A stretch of DNA of 64,000 nt from Prosopocoilus inquinatus (GCA_036172665.1 CM069876.1:46717001-46781000); one strand, 5' to 3'. Positions 1-11,559 are shown, counted from the stretch's first letter. A program made the numbers and translations. The notes: generated from the letters alone by a model not told the origin.

Positions 1-85
1 TGACAACTGTCAATTTATTATTTATTTGTCATTATATTCAACCACACAGCATAAAATAGCACCAAACACGGCCTCCTCTAATTGT
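1..85. repeat. dispersed repeat F, copy 1
   Basis: This segment begins with a tgacaactgtcaa-like start and is closely matched, in the same orientation, by 4198-4281. Both copies read through attatttattt, caaccaca and cataaaata with scattered substitutions. No coding content is seen. The family is unknown. Confidence 0.6.
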
Positions 86-969
86 GAATTTCGTTTACAA
101 CCCGATAGAATTGCAGAAGTTTCATCAGGTTAGAAATGATGTTGATGACGATGAAAATTCAGAAAAATCATCATCATCTCAGGCATTAAAAAGAAAAGAA
201 AAATACATTAAAACTAGTTGGGGGAATACCGCGGCGTAGACAGATAGCTATTATTTTTAAATTGCAGACCTTGACCTTGACCTTTCAATTCTTGAAGATG
301 AATACACCTTCACTGGAGTGCACCAATTTCGAATTGTGTGTTTCACTGGGACTTTTTAGAGCAAAGCTGACTTGGCACACAAGTTACACTGACATTCGAA
401 ATTGCACTGAGTTTACACTCGGTGCATATTTGATCGCACTGAGTTAATGGGTCAGCGCAACAGTGCCAGTTAGTGTTGTGAATCGGTAAATTTCCAATAT
501 TACCGGTAAGGTAACGTTCATTTGTTACCATTAGTTACCGTTTGTTACGTAAGTACTAAAAGAAGAAAATAAATATTTCATAACCTAAAAATATTTTCCT
601 TTAGACTTGAAATTATTTATTGGAAATACATAATATTAAGTATTGGAGACCTTTTTTTAATAAAGGACAAAAACGTAATGAGTGTCTGATATCAAATTAA
701 TCAGAAAATTGAATAAATATCACCTTCTTAGTTAAAGCGCAATTGGTAACTCCGGCGCGAGATGTCGCCACCTAAGCTGTAATCGGTAATGTTACGGTAA
801 CATTACCAGTAAGGTAACATTAAAAATAAATTACCGGTAATTTAACAAAACTAGTAGAAACCTATTAATGACAGAACTTTTATTTTGATAGTTGGTAACC
901 AAATAAAAACGAATGGGCGCATTCTTTACTTCATCAAGAAGTCATCAACGAGGTTAAGTATATGGATGA
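86..969. other. non-coding stretch with GGTAAC/GTTACC clusters
   Basis: No convincing gene is present. Short inverted GGTAAC and GTTACC words cluster at about 490-545 and 785-850 and could fold into small hairpins. Small ORFs here have no finger or transposase motifs. Confidence 0.5.
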
Positions 970-1093
970 CCCGATTTTTTCACCTCCTGATAAATTTATC
1001 TGTCAAGTATTATCCTTGGAAACGATTGTATCGATCATAGTTTCAGAGGATATCACCTGGCAGATAAATTTATCAGGAGGTGAAAAAATCGGG
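970..1093. mobile_element. palindromic MITE, family A
   Basis: The segment starts cccgattttttcacctcctg and ends with its reverse complement caggaggtgaaaaaatcggg, giving arms of about 40 bp around a short core. Related copies lie at 3049-3177, 10812-10938 and 21991-22116. It has no coding capacity and is likely a non-autonomous DNA transposon. Confidence 0.8.
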
Positions 1094-1120
1094 CATATGC
1101 CGTATATCTTGTATTGGAGC

Positions 1121-1337
1121 TCGTTCAGGAATAAAAGAGAGCGCGCTCTGGGGTAATATTCTTTCTCTCTCGTGTAAATGCTTTTGTGCATTTTGCTTTC
1201 CATTTTACGTCCGGTTTTACAAATGCGGCTCAACTTTGAGCTGAAGCTGAAACCCTTAGCAACGATTATTTCAACAATTGTTGTGAAGGATTTAAGCTTC
1301 GGCTCAAAGTTAAACCGTCATTGTAAAAGTGGGCCTT
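1121..1337. repeat. remnant of the 38 kb repeat, then a short inverted-repeat element (family E-like)
   Basis: 1121-1203 matches, in inverted orientation, 38455-38550 (shared agagcgcgctctggg and gcattttgctttcc words). 1213-1337 is an imperfect palindrome with arms around tttgagc...gctcaaa, resembling the family E elements at 18717 and 22178. Neither is coding. Confidence 0.5.
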
Positions 1338-2040
1338 AAACGCCCAAAGTGCTCTCGCTGCACAATTTCTGAACGCGACCCTATGGGAAACCTGTCCGAG
1401 CCGGGGCTTTAATATTAAATATACCCTCCACGAATATACCAAAACGAACCAGTGATACCAACTTAGCCCTTTCGGGGCTAGATTCAGATTTTCCTGAGAG
1501 ATTTTGCCCTGTAAATTTTCAAATAGCCCTTGAGGGCTATCCTAGCCCCAAAATTAATTTTTGTTCAATTGATATTCGTTTAATTTCATTTTATTTATCG
1601 TATCTTTTAAATTTAAAAATTGTTAAAAATACATTTCCTCTTATTTATTTTTACAAGAATTTATTTTCAGTTTTTTTTTTTTTAAATAAACGCAAAATAA
1701 ATTTACTCTGCAGTTTAATGCCCTAGATATCATTGTGTTGACAATTGTTGCTAAGGCATTAAACAAACTGCATAGTAAATTTATTTTACGTTTATAATAC
1801 CAGGACCTTACAGTATTTAAAACATTTTAAAACAAACTTTTGACTACATGAGATTCGCAATAGCATTTTTATTTATTTTATTTTATTTTATTTGTTAGCT
1901 AACAAACCAATAAAAGTGTTTATTTTTAACCTAATGCAAACCATTTTAGCCCTAAACCCCTGCCTAAACCGCTCAAATCTAGCCCCATTTTAGTTTCCGT
2001 CTAGCTCTTTTCTAAATGTACGGTTGGCATAACTGGACTG
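1338..2040. other. non-coding stretch with a small palindromic element
   Basis: 1685-1796 is an inverted repeat of about 110 bp: cgcaaaataaatttac at one end and gtaaatttattttacg at the other. The rest is AT-rich and shows no gene. Confidence 0.5.
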
Positions 2041-2173
2041 AGCGCCATCTGGCGGCAGTGTTAACCATGTGGTAATCGGGGACGGTCGGAGATGCGCGTC
2101 GGTTTTAACCTCAAAAAAGTGCAGGTGCGTAGTGAAAGAAAAATATGTGTTTATTTGTTGTTTTTCACATCGT

Positions 2174-2453
2174 CAGTGCTTATTTATTAACTCCAAGAAA
2201 GACCGGCTGTGAAAGTTCGAACTCAAGTGCGATGACAACGTTAACAAATTTGAGGTTACTCGGTCTGTGTTTCGACAACAACAGGTGAAATTAATCAGTG
2301 CCTTCAAACAACAAACAAGTGTTTGTGTGTTTATTGTTTCATTAGTGTGTGTGGTGTTCGGCTCAAAGGAAGGAACGACGAGCGTTCAAGATTCCACCCT
2401 AACCTCTACAGTCGAACGATTTAAGATGAGATTGGTGCAGTGGCGCGGTGCAG
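2174..2453 (+). other. candidate 5' exon with strong splice donor
   Basis: An ATG at 2426 (AAGATGAG) opens a short reading frame MRLVQWRGA that runs into a consensus donor, CAG|GTAAGTA, with the cut after 2453. An arthropod-initiator-like TCAGT is at 2173-2177. Upstream ATGs at 2092 and 2232 terminate early. The donor leaves one extra base (phase 1), which does not fit the phase-2 acceptors of the finger exons, so this would be a leader for another exon, a non-coding first exon, or part of a different gene. Confidence 0.4.
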
Positions 2454-3048
2454 GTAAGTACGTAGGCTTAATTTTATTAACATTCCTCGTTGAATATTTC
2501 TTATAGTAAGTATAATAATTAAAGTAAAGTGTTAAAGCTCTGAGAATGTGTACGTTTAAACTTGCTAACTTCACTGTGGAGCAAACAACATTAAAAAGCG
2601 AAACGGTCAAGTTTTAATAACATTGATAAAAACAATTATGTCTGTTGCATCCTAATTCCAAGCAAATTACAAGATAAAGGAGATGTGAAATACATTTTAT
2701 CAACGCCCGTTTCTTACTGGCCTGTTTCATTAAGTGGGAGAATATCCCGACTTGAAAATTAATTAATTCCAAATCGTTTTATATTGTCTTTACGTCCTTA
2801 TTAGTAAGCAGAGCGCATAATAGATTTTCACAGCTCATTAGCATTGCAGTACCCAGAAATTGGATAATACCTCAGGGGGTAGAAACTTAACGATTTGCGC
2901 CATCTGTACTTGACGCATGGAACGGCCACCTCATTTGCACATTAACTCTAAAGTAGAAATCTGTAACCCCATGTACTGCTTATTGCCTAGGTTATTTACA
3001 TATGACTGACTGTTCGGTGATTTTTACGCTACAAATTATGCTCATTTA
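2454..3048. other. non-coding stretch, probably intron
   Basis: The segment follows the donor at 2454 and is AT-rich. No ORF or structured repeat is recognised. Confidence 0.4.
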
Positions 3049-3177
3049 GGCTCGATCTTACCACCACATGATAAATTTAACCGTCGGTTAATATCTTACG
3101 AAACTATTGTCGGCACAATGGTTTCCAAGGATATTTACCGACGGTTAAGTTTATCAGGAGGTGGTAAGATCGGGCCT
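3049..3177. mobile_element. palindromic MITE, family A (diverged)
   Basis: The terminal inverted repeats read aggctcgatcttaccacc and ggtggtaagatcgggcct, with inner arms around ccgtcgg and ccgacgg. The layout and centre match the copy at 970, but the arms have diverged. Confidence 0.75.
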
Positions 3178-3689
3178 TAGTTGTGTTTTTAAATGAGATC
3201 TTGTTGTATATCAAACTATGATGTCAAAGATGTCCCAAAGTAAGTACACACTGTTCAATTTAATTAAAGCTATTCACTAATTTTCATCGATTATTATTGT
3301 AGAAACGCATTTATTGCGAAACGATCCGATGCGATGGCTGGAATGCTGTAATAACGAAAAAGTTTAAAATGAAAACATATTTATGTATAATGAATACTAT
3401 TCTCTCTCATTATTTAATAAAATAAATTTCAGATGTGTTATTTTTTAATAATCGAATCGAATTAAGAAGAAATCCAATGGGGGTTACAAATTCAATTTTC
3501 CCGCCGTAAGCTTTTTCTAAATGCATTGTCGTGCGTCAACTACAGATGACAGCACAAATATTGTGACATTTTTTTTTAGTTTCCCATCCTTATTGGGTGA
3601 TCTGCGGATAATACCCCGAGGTTTGATAGTTCTACGCGATGACTTAGGCCCGTTACTGAAGATGGCGTTGATTGTATACACGTTCAATT

Positions 3690-3900
3690 ATACCGAGACG
3701 GCAAAAATTTTTTTGATCAAGGGCGGCGGTCATGAAATAAACTCGAGAAGCTATTAAATGAAATGACAGCAAGTGTACACTTCTTCAGCATTGCTTGATA
3801 AATTTTGATAATCAAAAAATGATTGATACAAAGCATGAACCTAAACAATTATAAAATCCATGACTATATTATATCCATGACTTAAATGATTTTTTATGTC
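3690..3900. repeat. dispersed repeat, related to 11755-12075
   Basis: Blocks around gggcggcggtcatgaa, aagctattaa, aaaatgattgat and aaaatccatg recur in the same order at 11755-12075. This is a repeat-family member without coding content. Confidence 0.55.
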
Positions 3901-4079
3901 AAAGTACCATGCGATCGGCGGAATTTATAATTAGAGCAGGCTGTGATATTTTCCAAAACGTTGGCAACACAGGTTTACAGTTTGAAATTAAAAAAATTTA
4001 AGTGTCAGAATTGTGACATTTATTTATTTATTTATTTTTTTTTAATGATTGATAAATAAACGAATTTGTCTTGTGGAAA

Positions 4080-4281
4080 CCCCCCCCCCCCCACCCCACC
4101 CCCACCCACCCTCCCCCCACAACATTCTAAAAAAAAGTTTAAACCAGCATTCATACAAAAAAAAGATTGTATAAAGCACGAGCACAACCTCAAATATGAC
4201 AGCTGTCAACTTATTATTTATTTCTCATTGTATCCAACCACATGGCATAAAATAACACCAATCACAGCTTCCTCTAGTTAT
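4080..4281. repeat. poly-C tract and dispersed repeat F, copy 2
   Basis: 4080-4118 is a C-rich low-complexity tract broken by A and T. 4198-4281 repeats the first 85 bases of the window. The proline-rich ORF that spans the tract is a low-complexity artefact. Confidence 0.6.
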
Positions 4282-4795
4282 ATAACCCGGTACTTTGCTT
4301 GTTGTTGTTGTTGTATACAGTGTGTAAATCGATTTGTGTAACACATTAGGTTGCATGATCGGAATATACTTCCTTCTTTGTCTCGCGCAAACCACCATGG
4401 AACAGAAATCAGTTTACACATTGTACACTTACTGTTTTATATTAATATACTACTACTTTATTTAATTTTGTGTGTTTTTTTTTAAAGTGTAGGTACTGGC
4501 AGTTACATTTGTGAATTGACGTGAAATAAGTTTAGTATTGGCAAAACGCTTCCCACACGAAGGCATTGCCGAAAAAGGAAATTTCTTGTGTGCTGAAGGT
4601 AAGTATGCAAAATGTTACGGTGCAAAATTCCGTTCATTAGGTATGGACCCTGTATATGAAATTAACGTCGCATTTCTTGCATAATGCAACGGCCAGCGGC
4701 AAATATTCGTACTGCGACCAAATGTCCAAAGGCGTAACGATTTTCTTGTTGACCTTGCTTCTTTCCTGTCGTCTAGACCTAGACGTTCGTAATAA
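4282..4795. other. non-coding stretch
   Basis: No gene is recognised. A tgttgttgttgt microsatellite lies near 4300. Small overlapping ORFs on both strands near 4615-4915 extend into the family B element and are spurious. Confidence 0.4.
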
Positions 4796-4990
4796 CCAGG
4801 GAAAAGAATTCGGACCACTTGTTCCGCAAACGCTGTGAAAATTTAGTACTCGGACAGTATTCGCCCCGCCGGTAATAATTTCTGCAATGTGAGAACGCAC
4901 TCCGTCCCCTCCCACTCAATAATAATGCATTGCATCGGAACCGCGGGACTAAATAGTACTAAATAAAGTGGCTTGAATTCTTTTCCCTGG
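4796..4990. mobile_element. MITE family B, 195 bp, with 6-bp target duplication
   Basis: The terminal inverted repeats are CCAGGGAAAAGAATTC and GAATTCTTTTCCCTGG. The element is flanked on both sides by taataa, a 6-bp target-site duplication. The interior is non-coding. Related copies are at 15271, 17834, 36673, 37010 and 53053. Confidence 0.85.
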
Positions 4991-5201
4991 TAATAACAAA
5001 ACAATGTATTTCGACTTGGTTATATTTTCTCACGCTAACTTCGACGCTCCTCGATTTCTGGCGGGGTTTAAGACCGTCTAAAAGCAACGTTTCTTTCGTC
5101 GCAACTCTTACGTAGTTAGTTTACACAAACATTATTTCCGTTGGCACGAACAAGTAAGTTTGAATGGACGTTTCGACCTCCCACCTTTCCATTTGAGCAT
5201 T

Positions 5202-5690
5202 GCCAGGTTAAAATACGCGTTCAAACTTACTTGCCCGTGCTAAAACAAAATGAGTTTGTGTGATCTGAGGTGAAATTTGTGGTAAAAGGAAAGCACCTTG
5301 TGTCAGCAACGTATCAGATTGAAGTTTAACGTGTCAGCAAATCGGCTGATTGGTTGAACACCTTCCGTATTGGTTTTGAGGCGCAGCCAAGTGATGGCTT
5401 TATAATAATTCGAGTTTAAGCTTTGTTAAGTCTGCCACAAGTAAGCTTGAACTGATATTTTGTATATTAGTTGCCAGGTTGAAATATGCGATCAAACTTA
5501 CTACGGAAATGGCGTTTATGTGATCTGAAGTGGTGAAATTTGTGGCAAAAGGAAAACACCTACCAGCAACAAATCAGATTGAGGTTTAATGTGTCAGCAA
5601 AGGCTTTGATTGGTTGAACACCTTCCATATTGGTTTTGGGGCGTAGCCAAATGATAGCTTTATAATTTGAGTTCGTGCTTTGTTAAGTAA
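5202..5690. repeat. two diverged direct repeats of about 220-230 bp
   Basis: 5202-5430 and 5471-5688 share gccaggtt, atcagattga, ggttgaacaccttcc, tattggttttg and gctttgttaag in the same order. They are an old tandem duplication with no ORF. Confidence 0.65.
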
Positions 5691-6213
5691 GTGTCGACTG
5701 CGACTTCTTTAAGGAACATTAGTGCTGCGTGAGGGGGGGGGAGTTACCTCGATCCCCCGTTGACTTCTGCCGGTTATTACCTGAAGACAGACAAGCTTTT
5801 GCAGCTTTTGTTCAGCCTGACCCAGGAGCCAGGGTTGCACCTAGTCAGGTATGATTATAGCGGACGAGTTTAGTTTTTAGAAAATAAATACAGCGTTTCT
5901 TTTTTTTACAAGATTTGTAGCGGTATTTTTTAATGTACAAATTGCGAAATAGGGGCCGGGTGTTAAGATGCGTACGCACTAACATCATTCTTTGTTGCAT
6001 TCTTATTAGTTTCTTAATTTCCGGATAAAATAAAGTGGCGCTCAATGGTTTCGCGTTTAATCAACCCTCACGCCCCTCACGTCCGAGCTGCCGGCATCGT
6101 GCCGAAGCTAATTTCCCCAGCACAGTGTCACCTTGCTGACGCTGACACTCAGGTAGGTTACATATCTCCCCCAACCGTGCATGAAACTTTCAAACCTTGA
6201 TCAATTGTTTTAG
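5691..6213. other. non-coding stretch
   Basis: A poly-G tract lies near 5733-5741. No gene is seen. The segment ends in an acceptor-like TTGTTTTAG just before a dead finger exon. Confidence 0.4.
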
Positions 6214-6612
6214 GATTGACAGCGGCATATGTTGACACACACACTGACGAGTTACCGTACGGATGTGAGATTTGTGAATTATTTTGAACGCCGACAACCT
6301 CCAACATGTTCAGGTAGCGCAAGTAAAGCGATAAGCAATTTAAATTGTGATTTTTGCGATTACAAAACTCGACAAGATTGGATTTGCTCGATTCCTGAAT
6401 TATATAGAAACCTTATCATCAGAGGAGGGGGGGTGGTGCAGAAATTAAATAGTTTGCAGAGCATGCGAAGCTCTACTTTGTAAAGTGTACGTAAAAACTT
6501 CTCTCATTCTCACTTTGCGCATATCCTAAAAGACGTAGTACATACGTCGCCACATACTGATGAAAAGTGTAGTCGGACTTAAAAATCTAAGAGACTATGC
6601 CACATGGCAAGT
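6214..6612 (+). pseudogene. decayed zinc-finger exon
   Basis: Finger code is visible but broken. After an acceptor-like TTGTTTTAG, cggcatatgttgacacac encodes RHMLTH. A shifted frame then reads DE-LPYGCEICELF, followed by a stop. Near 6338-6385 a half finger reads LNCDFCDYKTRQDW with no His pair. A further linker-like stretch (HTDEK) is at about 6551. Several frameshifts and stops make a functional product unlikely. A donor-like gtaagtatt at 6611 ends the segment. Confidence 0.7.
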
Positions 6613-7246
6613 AAGTATTTCTGGAAAGAGCAAAAATAAAATTTTGTTTTTGTTCTTTGAATCTCTAAGCTCATTTTTTATTTGTAATTTTATATTTTTC
6701 ATCGCTGTCTTACCTGAATATTAATGAGCTGTTTAGCTTGTCTGTCGTGGAACGTTACAATTTGGTCACATTTTTTGATGTGGCTAATAAAAAAAAGGGT
6801 AAAGAAAACAAGCGGTAAAAAATGGAACGTTTGGCGTCGCGCTGTTGCGATTTAGACAGAGAGAGAGAGACATGCGTCGACACGCACCGGCGAAAATATG
6901 CGTGATATTTCACGTCATGCGTTTTTAAAACACGGGCTTCAGTTTTATTATTTCGATATGAAGTGAAAAACCAATAGAATTTTGTTTTTATTAAAATTTT
7001 TATTTGTTAGGAGTATAAACTATTTTTTTTTAAATTCCTTTCTTATACATAGCAACTCATTTATTTGATTTATTCGAGAATGACTTGTAGATATGTATCT
7101 AGTTACTCCTTGCGGCTACATTTATTTAAAAAAGAAAAATGCAAAAGAGTTTTGTATGACTGTACTTTTGTATTCTTTTTTTTTAATTTGGATCATACAT
7201 CGCGTACACTTCGGCGTTACTACATTCATTTTTCTTTCATTTCTAG
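6613..7246. other. probable intron upstream of the first intact finger exon
   Basis: The sequence is AT-rich with a short GA microsatellite near 6858. It ends in the acceptor TTTCATTTCTAG at 7246. No other gene is seen. Confidence 0.45.
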
Positions 7247-8315
7247 ATTTAAAACCGAGGGGGCGAAAGAAAGTCGACCGCACACCGACGAAAAACCATT
7301 CGCTTGCGAGCTTTGCGGTTACAAATTCCGGGAATTCGGCAAATTGAAGCGACACATGTTGACGCACAGCGACGAGAAGCCCTTCAGTTGTAACCACTGC
7401 GATTTTAAGTGCGCGCAGGACAGGTATCTGAAAAGGCACATGCTGACGCACACCGGCGCCAAGAAACAGCTCCGCTGCAAGCTCTGCGATTACGAGTGTC
7501 GAGAATCCGGCAAGTTGAAACGGCACATGTTAACGCATACCGGCGAGAAGCCGTTCACCTGTGATACTTGCAACTACAAGTGCCGACAACTCTCGAACTT
7601 GAAGCAGCACTCGTTGACGCACGTGAAAACCGAGAAGGTGTTCGCTTGCGACTTCTGCGATTTCAGATGCCGCCAGGCCGGCAATCTGAAAAAGCACATG
7701 GCGATACACGGCGGCGACAAGCCGTTCACGTGTAACATTTGCGATTATAGATGTCGAAAAGCCGGTAATCTCAAGCAGCACGTCCTAACGCACACCGGCG
7801 AGAAGCCGTTCAGCTGTAAACTCTGCGATTACAAGTGCGTGCAGGCGGGAAATTTGAAAAAGCACGCGCTGACGCACACCGAAGGCGCGAAGCCTTTCAC
7901 TTGCGAGCTCTGCGGTTTCAGATGTCGAGAATCCGGGAACTTGAAGCGGCACATGATGAGACACACCGGCGAGAAACGCTACAAGTGTAACATCTGCGAG
8001 TACGAGTGCACGCGAAGCGAACGTTTGCGGGGGCATTTCTTGACGCACACCGACGAGAGGCCTTTCAAGTGCGACCGCTGCGAATATACAACCAGGACGT
8101 CCGTTGTATTAAAGCAGCACTTGCTGGTACATTCTGAGGAGAGGCCGTTCAAGTGTGACAAATGCAAGTATGCGTGTAAATTGCGGGAAAGTCTGAAAAG
8201 ACACAAGCGGACGCACGAAGAGCTGCTTAAGTGTAACATCTGCGGATACACTTGCAGATTGTCCAACGATTTGAAGAAACACGTGTCGACACATACCGGC
8301 GAAAATTCCTCCTGA
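7247..8315 (+). CDS. zinc-finger exon 1: 12 C2H2 fingers
   Basis: The exon starts after TTTCTTTCATTTCTAG; its first base completes a codon, so the acceptor is phase 2 like all others in the array. The first residues are FKTEGAKES, so the usual cap and first FKCRICD finger are missing, and the protein enters the array at HTDEKPFACELCGYKF. Twelve fingers of form C-x2-C-x12-H-x3-H follow, mostly with TGEKPF-type linkers, closer to the classical consensus than later exons. The stop is TGA at 8313-8315, with AATAAA at 8350. It is likely a nuclear DNA-binding protein; the target is unknown. The ORF extends upstream to 7065 but that part is probably intron. The next exon begins only about 200 bp later, which argues against a separate promoter. 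Confidence 0.85.
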
Positions 8316-8349
8316 GGCTTCAAACGACCTGGAGATTTCATGAAACATG

Positions 8350-8355
8350 AATAAA
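8350..8355 (+). terminator. polyadenylation signal AATAAA
   Basis: It lies 35 bp after the stop of the 12-finger exon and before the next acceptor at 8517, so exon 1 can act as a terminal exon. Confidence 0.5.
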
Positions 8356-8517
8356 CTTGTAACAGTTCTTTTGTTCTAATACGCTTTTCAAACTATAAAT
8401 TTAATTAAAAGTCGTTTTACAAATCTTTGATATTTGAATCTTGATTTTTATATTTTTAAAAATTCCTTGCTCTTTTTTGTTTAATTGTTAGCAATATCAC
8501 AGCTTATTTAATTTCAG

Positions 8518-10078
8518 ATGCGATCGGACTTGTAAACTTGAGGACAAGAGAAAAATCAAGTGCCGCATATGCGACTATAAATTCTCAAGTAAAAGAGATT
8601 TAAGAATTCACTTGCTCGTACATACCGACGAGAAACCGTTCCGTTGCGATCTCTGCGACTACAGATGCCGCCAGCGCCAATCGTTGAAACTGCACGTGTC
8701 AATAACGCATACCGATGAGAAACCCTTCAAATGCGTCAGCTGCGATTACAAATGCAAACAAGCCGGATACTTGAAGCTTCACATGTTGACTCACAGCGAG
8801 AAGGCGTTCAGTTGTGATGCTTGTGATTTCAAATGTAGAACGGCGGGGAGACTGAAGACGCACATGTTACTACATACAGACGAGAAGCCTCACGGTTGTG
8901 ATCTTTGCGATTATAAGTGCCGACAGTTATCGCTCTTAAGACGGCACAGGTTAAAACACACGGACGCCGAAAAATCGTTGAGTTGTGACGTCTGCGATTA
9001 CAAGTGCCGGCATCGCACAGACATGAAAAACCACAAGCTAAAACACACCGACGAGAAGCGGTACAGTTGCGCCTACTGCGAATTTAAATGCCGTCACTAT
9101 ACGTCTTGGAAATACCACATGTCGACACACAGCAGCGAGAAGCCCATCTGTTGTGAGTTCTGCGATTACAAATGTAAAGAGCAAGGGAGCTTGAAGTTGC
9201 ACATGCTGGTGCACACCGGCGAGAAACCGATTAGTTGCGATCTGTGCGATTACAGGTGTCGACAGAAAACAACGCTGAATCGGCACAAGTTAATACACAC
9301 CGACGCGGAAAAGTCGTTGAGTTGTGACGCTTGCGATTACAGGTGTCGCTATTATATAGATATGAAAAAGCACAAGTTGAAACACACCGAGCCCGAGAAA
9401 CGCTTCAGCTGCTCCCTCTGCGATTACAAGAGTCGACTGGCCGGAAACTTGAAACAGCACATGTCGGTACACACCGGAGAGAAACCGTTCTCGTGTGCGG
9501 TTTGCGATTCGAGATTCCGACAGGTCGACAAGTTGAAGCGACACATGTTAATTCACACCGGCGAGAAGCCGTTTAGTTGCGATCTTTGCGATTATAAGGG
9601 GCGGGATGCCTCGTTTTTGAAACGACACAAATTGACGCACGCGGGCGGCGGCGAAAAACGGTTCGGTTGTGACCGCTGCGATTACAAATGTCACATGCTC
9701 GCGCATCTGAAACGGCATGCGTTAACACACACCGACGAGAAGCCTTTTGCTTGCGCAGTTTGCGACCACAAGTCTCGGACAAGCTCGGATCTGAAGCGTC
9801 ACCTGCTGGTGCACACCGACGAGAAGCCGTTCGGTTGTGATCAGTGCGATTTCAAGGGTCGAACGAACGGGAACTTGATCGCGCACAAGCAGACGCACAC
9901 CGACGAGAAACCGTTCACGTGCGCCGTTTGCGGCCGTCAATTTCGGCGGCCCGCGAAGTTGAAACTGCACATGGTGATACACACCAGGGCGAGGTTCAAG
10001 TGTGATCAGTGTCGTTACGAAGGTCGAACCGCGGGACATTTGAAAATCCACTTGAAAAGCCATAAGGATAAAACTTAA
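8518..10078 (+). CDS. zinc-finger exon 2: 18 C2H2 fingers
   Basis: The acceptor is TTTAATTTCAG at 8517 and the first base is a third codon position. The cap reads CDRTCKLEDKRK, followed by the divergent first finger IKCRICDYKF and then 17 more, the largest array here. Finger 2 has H-x4-H spacing. Linkers are mostly HTDEKPF. Fingers 13-18 (from CDLCDYKGRDASFLKRH to the end) are near-identical to the last six fingers of the exon at 19347, and the 3' flanks match as well. One finger has an AGGGEKRF linker, also shared. The stop is TAA at 10076-10078. The product is predicted to be a sequence-specific nuclear DNA-binding protein. Its N-terminus depends on unidentified upstream exons. Confidence 0.88.
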
Positions 10079-10811
10079 GATTTTATGAAGGCGTTTGGTT
10101 AGGGAAAGCCCCGGGTTAAGGGGTTGATGAGTTTTGCTGGGGGTTACGGGTTAACACTTTTACTGGAAATTATAGATCGTATTGCGGTGGAGGTGAACGT
10201 GTCTTTTTTTGTGATCGTCTCAATGCCCGAGTGACCACCACCACTCGCCACATACGAAGGAGGTGAAGGAATAGATTGTTAATTAAAACGAAACTTAAAA
10301 GATTAAAAAAAATACTACTAATTAATACAGAAATAAAGATTAACGTAAGATATTGCGCCTACACAGATGTCGTTTGGGTATTCTATGTTGTACATTATTT
10401 TAAACATGGGATAAAATTGGTCAACCAACAAACCATAATAATTATTTTCAATTGTCTTTATTAACTGATTTAGGTTTTGTATGTCGAATTATTTATTAAA
10501 CGTCCGTGTATTTTATCAGTAATAAATTTTCTTTTGGTGACACACATCAAGTTGATTTTTAATGTTATGGAATTTCTTCTCTCCCTAACATTATAACTTC
10601 GAAAATGTTAAGGTCCAGTTGGTAAGATGCGCGCGCATAGATTGGTGATGACGTTGCGTGTCGCGCTTGCGCATTCTTGAATGATTAGTTGGAGAAAATG
10701 GCTTCGCTTTTTCATTTTCAAATGTCGAATAAAATTTTCTCTAAAACGTGCCCTGCAACGTAGAATTCGACTTTAATGTGTCGCATTCTTCATGTTATTT
10801 CACCGACTGAG
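10079..10811. other. 3' flank shared with the exon at 19347
   Basis: From the stop to the family A element, this sequence is nearly identical to 20518-20914 plus 21655-21990. It includes AATAAA-type words near 10332 and 10520 that may act as polyadenylation signals. No gene is present. The site at 10462-10474 is the empty counterpart of an insertion at 20915-21654. Confidence 0.75.
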
Positions 10812-10938
10812 ACCCGATTTCTTCACCTCCTGATAAATTTATCAGCCAGGTAGGATCTCAGGAAGCCATTGTATCGATAACGATTTCCTAAGATATTATA
10901 AGGCAGATGAATTTATCAGGAGGTGAAAAAATCGGACC
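10812..10938. mobile_element. palindromic MITE, family A
   Basis: The ends are acccgatttcttcacctcc and ggaggtgaaaaaatcgg, with an internal atcgat core. It is about 155 bp upstream of the exon 3 acceptor. It is almost identical to 21991-22116 because both were carried by the segment duplication. Confidence 0.8.
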
Positions 10939-11093
10939 TGACTGCTAATATTAATTTTCTATCTCTTAATTAAATTAAAACTTAAAATTTATCAGTCAGG
11001 TAGTATTTAGAAACATTCCTGTATAATTTTACGCCTAAATAATAATAATAATATTAGGGTTTCAATTTTTCAAGAAAGAATTGTTTGTTTCAG

Positions 11094-11559
11094 GCATGAA
11101 AGGATTTCCGATGCTGAAAAATTCAAATGCCAAATATGTGGTTACCAACTTAAAAGCGGTAAAAATCTGCGCCGGCATATTTTAATACACACCGGCGAGA
11201 AGCCGCTGAGTTGTAACCTTTGCGATTACAAATGCCGACATCACGGAAGTTTAAAAGATCACAAGATGAAGCACACCGACGAGAAGCCATTCAGTTGTGA
11301 TCAGTGCGATTATAGATGCCGAAAGCTGGGCAACTTGAAATATCACAAGCTGAAACACACCAAGGAGAAGCCGTTCAGTTGTGACCTGTGCGGTGTTAAA
11401 TGCCGACGGAGCACGGACTTGAAACAGCACAAGTTAACTCACACCGACGAGAAACCGTTCGGTTGTGATCTGTGCGAGTATAAATGCCGACAGCTCGTAC
11501 ATTTGAGGCGGCATAAGTTGAAACACACCAACGCACTTTGGTTTAGGATGAATATTTAG
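11094..11559 (+). CDS. zinc-finger exon 3: 5 C2H2 fingers
   Basis: The acceptor TTGTTTGTTTCAG ends at 11093. The cap is HERISDAEK instead of CKRIS, then first finger FKCQICGYQL and four CDLCDYKC-type fingers. The frame leaves finger code after KHTN and ends ALWFRMNI then TAG, with AATAAA at 11641. A decayed block of four more fingers lies at 12147-12484, so this exon was probably once longer and was cut by an insertion. The five fingers present are intact. The upstream intron carries the conserved block ending in TTTCAATTTTTCAAGAAAG. Confidence 0.82.

Noticed and set aside
4066..4341. Proline-rich ORF
   Set aside because: Created by a poly-C tract followed by dispersed repeat F; ends in a TTG microsatellite.
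2426..8517. Direct joining of the MRLVQWRGA exon to the first finger exons
   Set aside because: The donor leaves one base but the acceptors need two, so the join would shift the finger frame.
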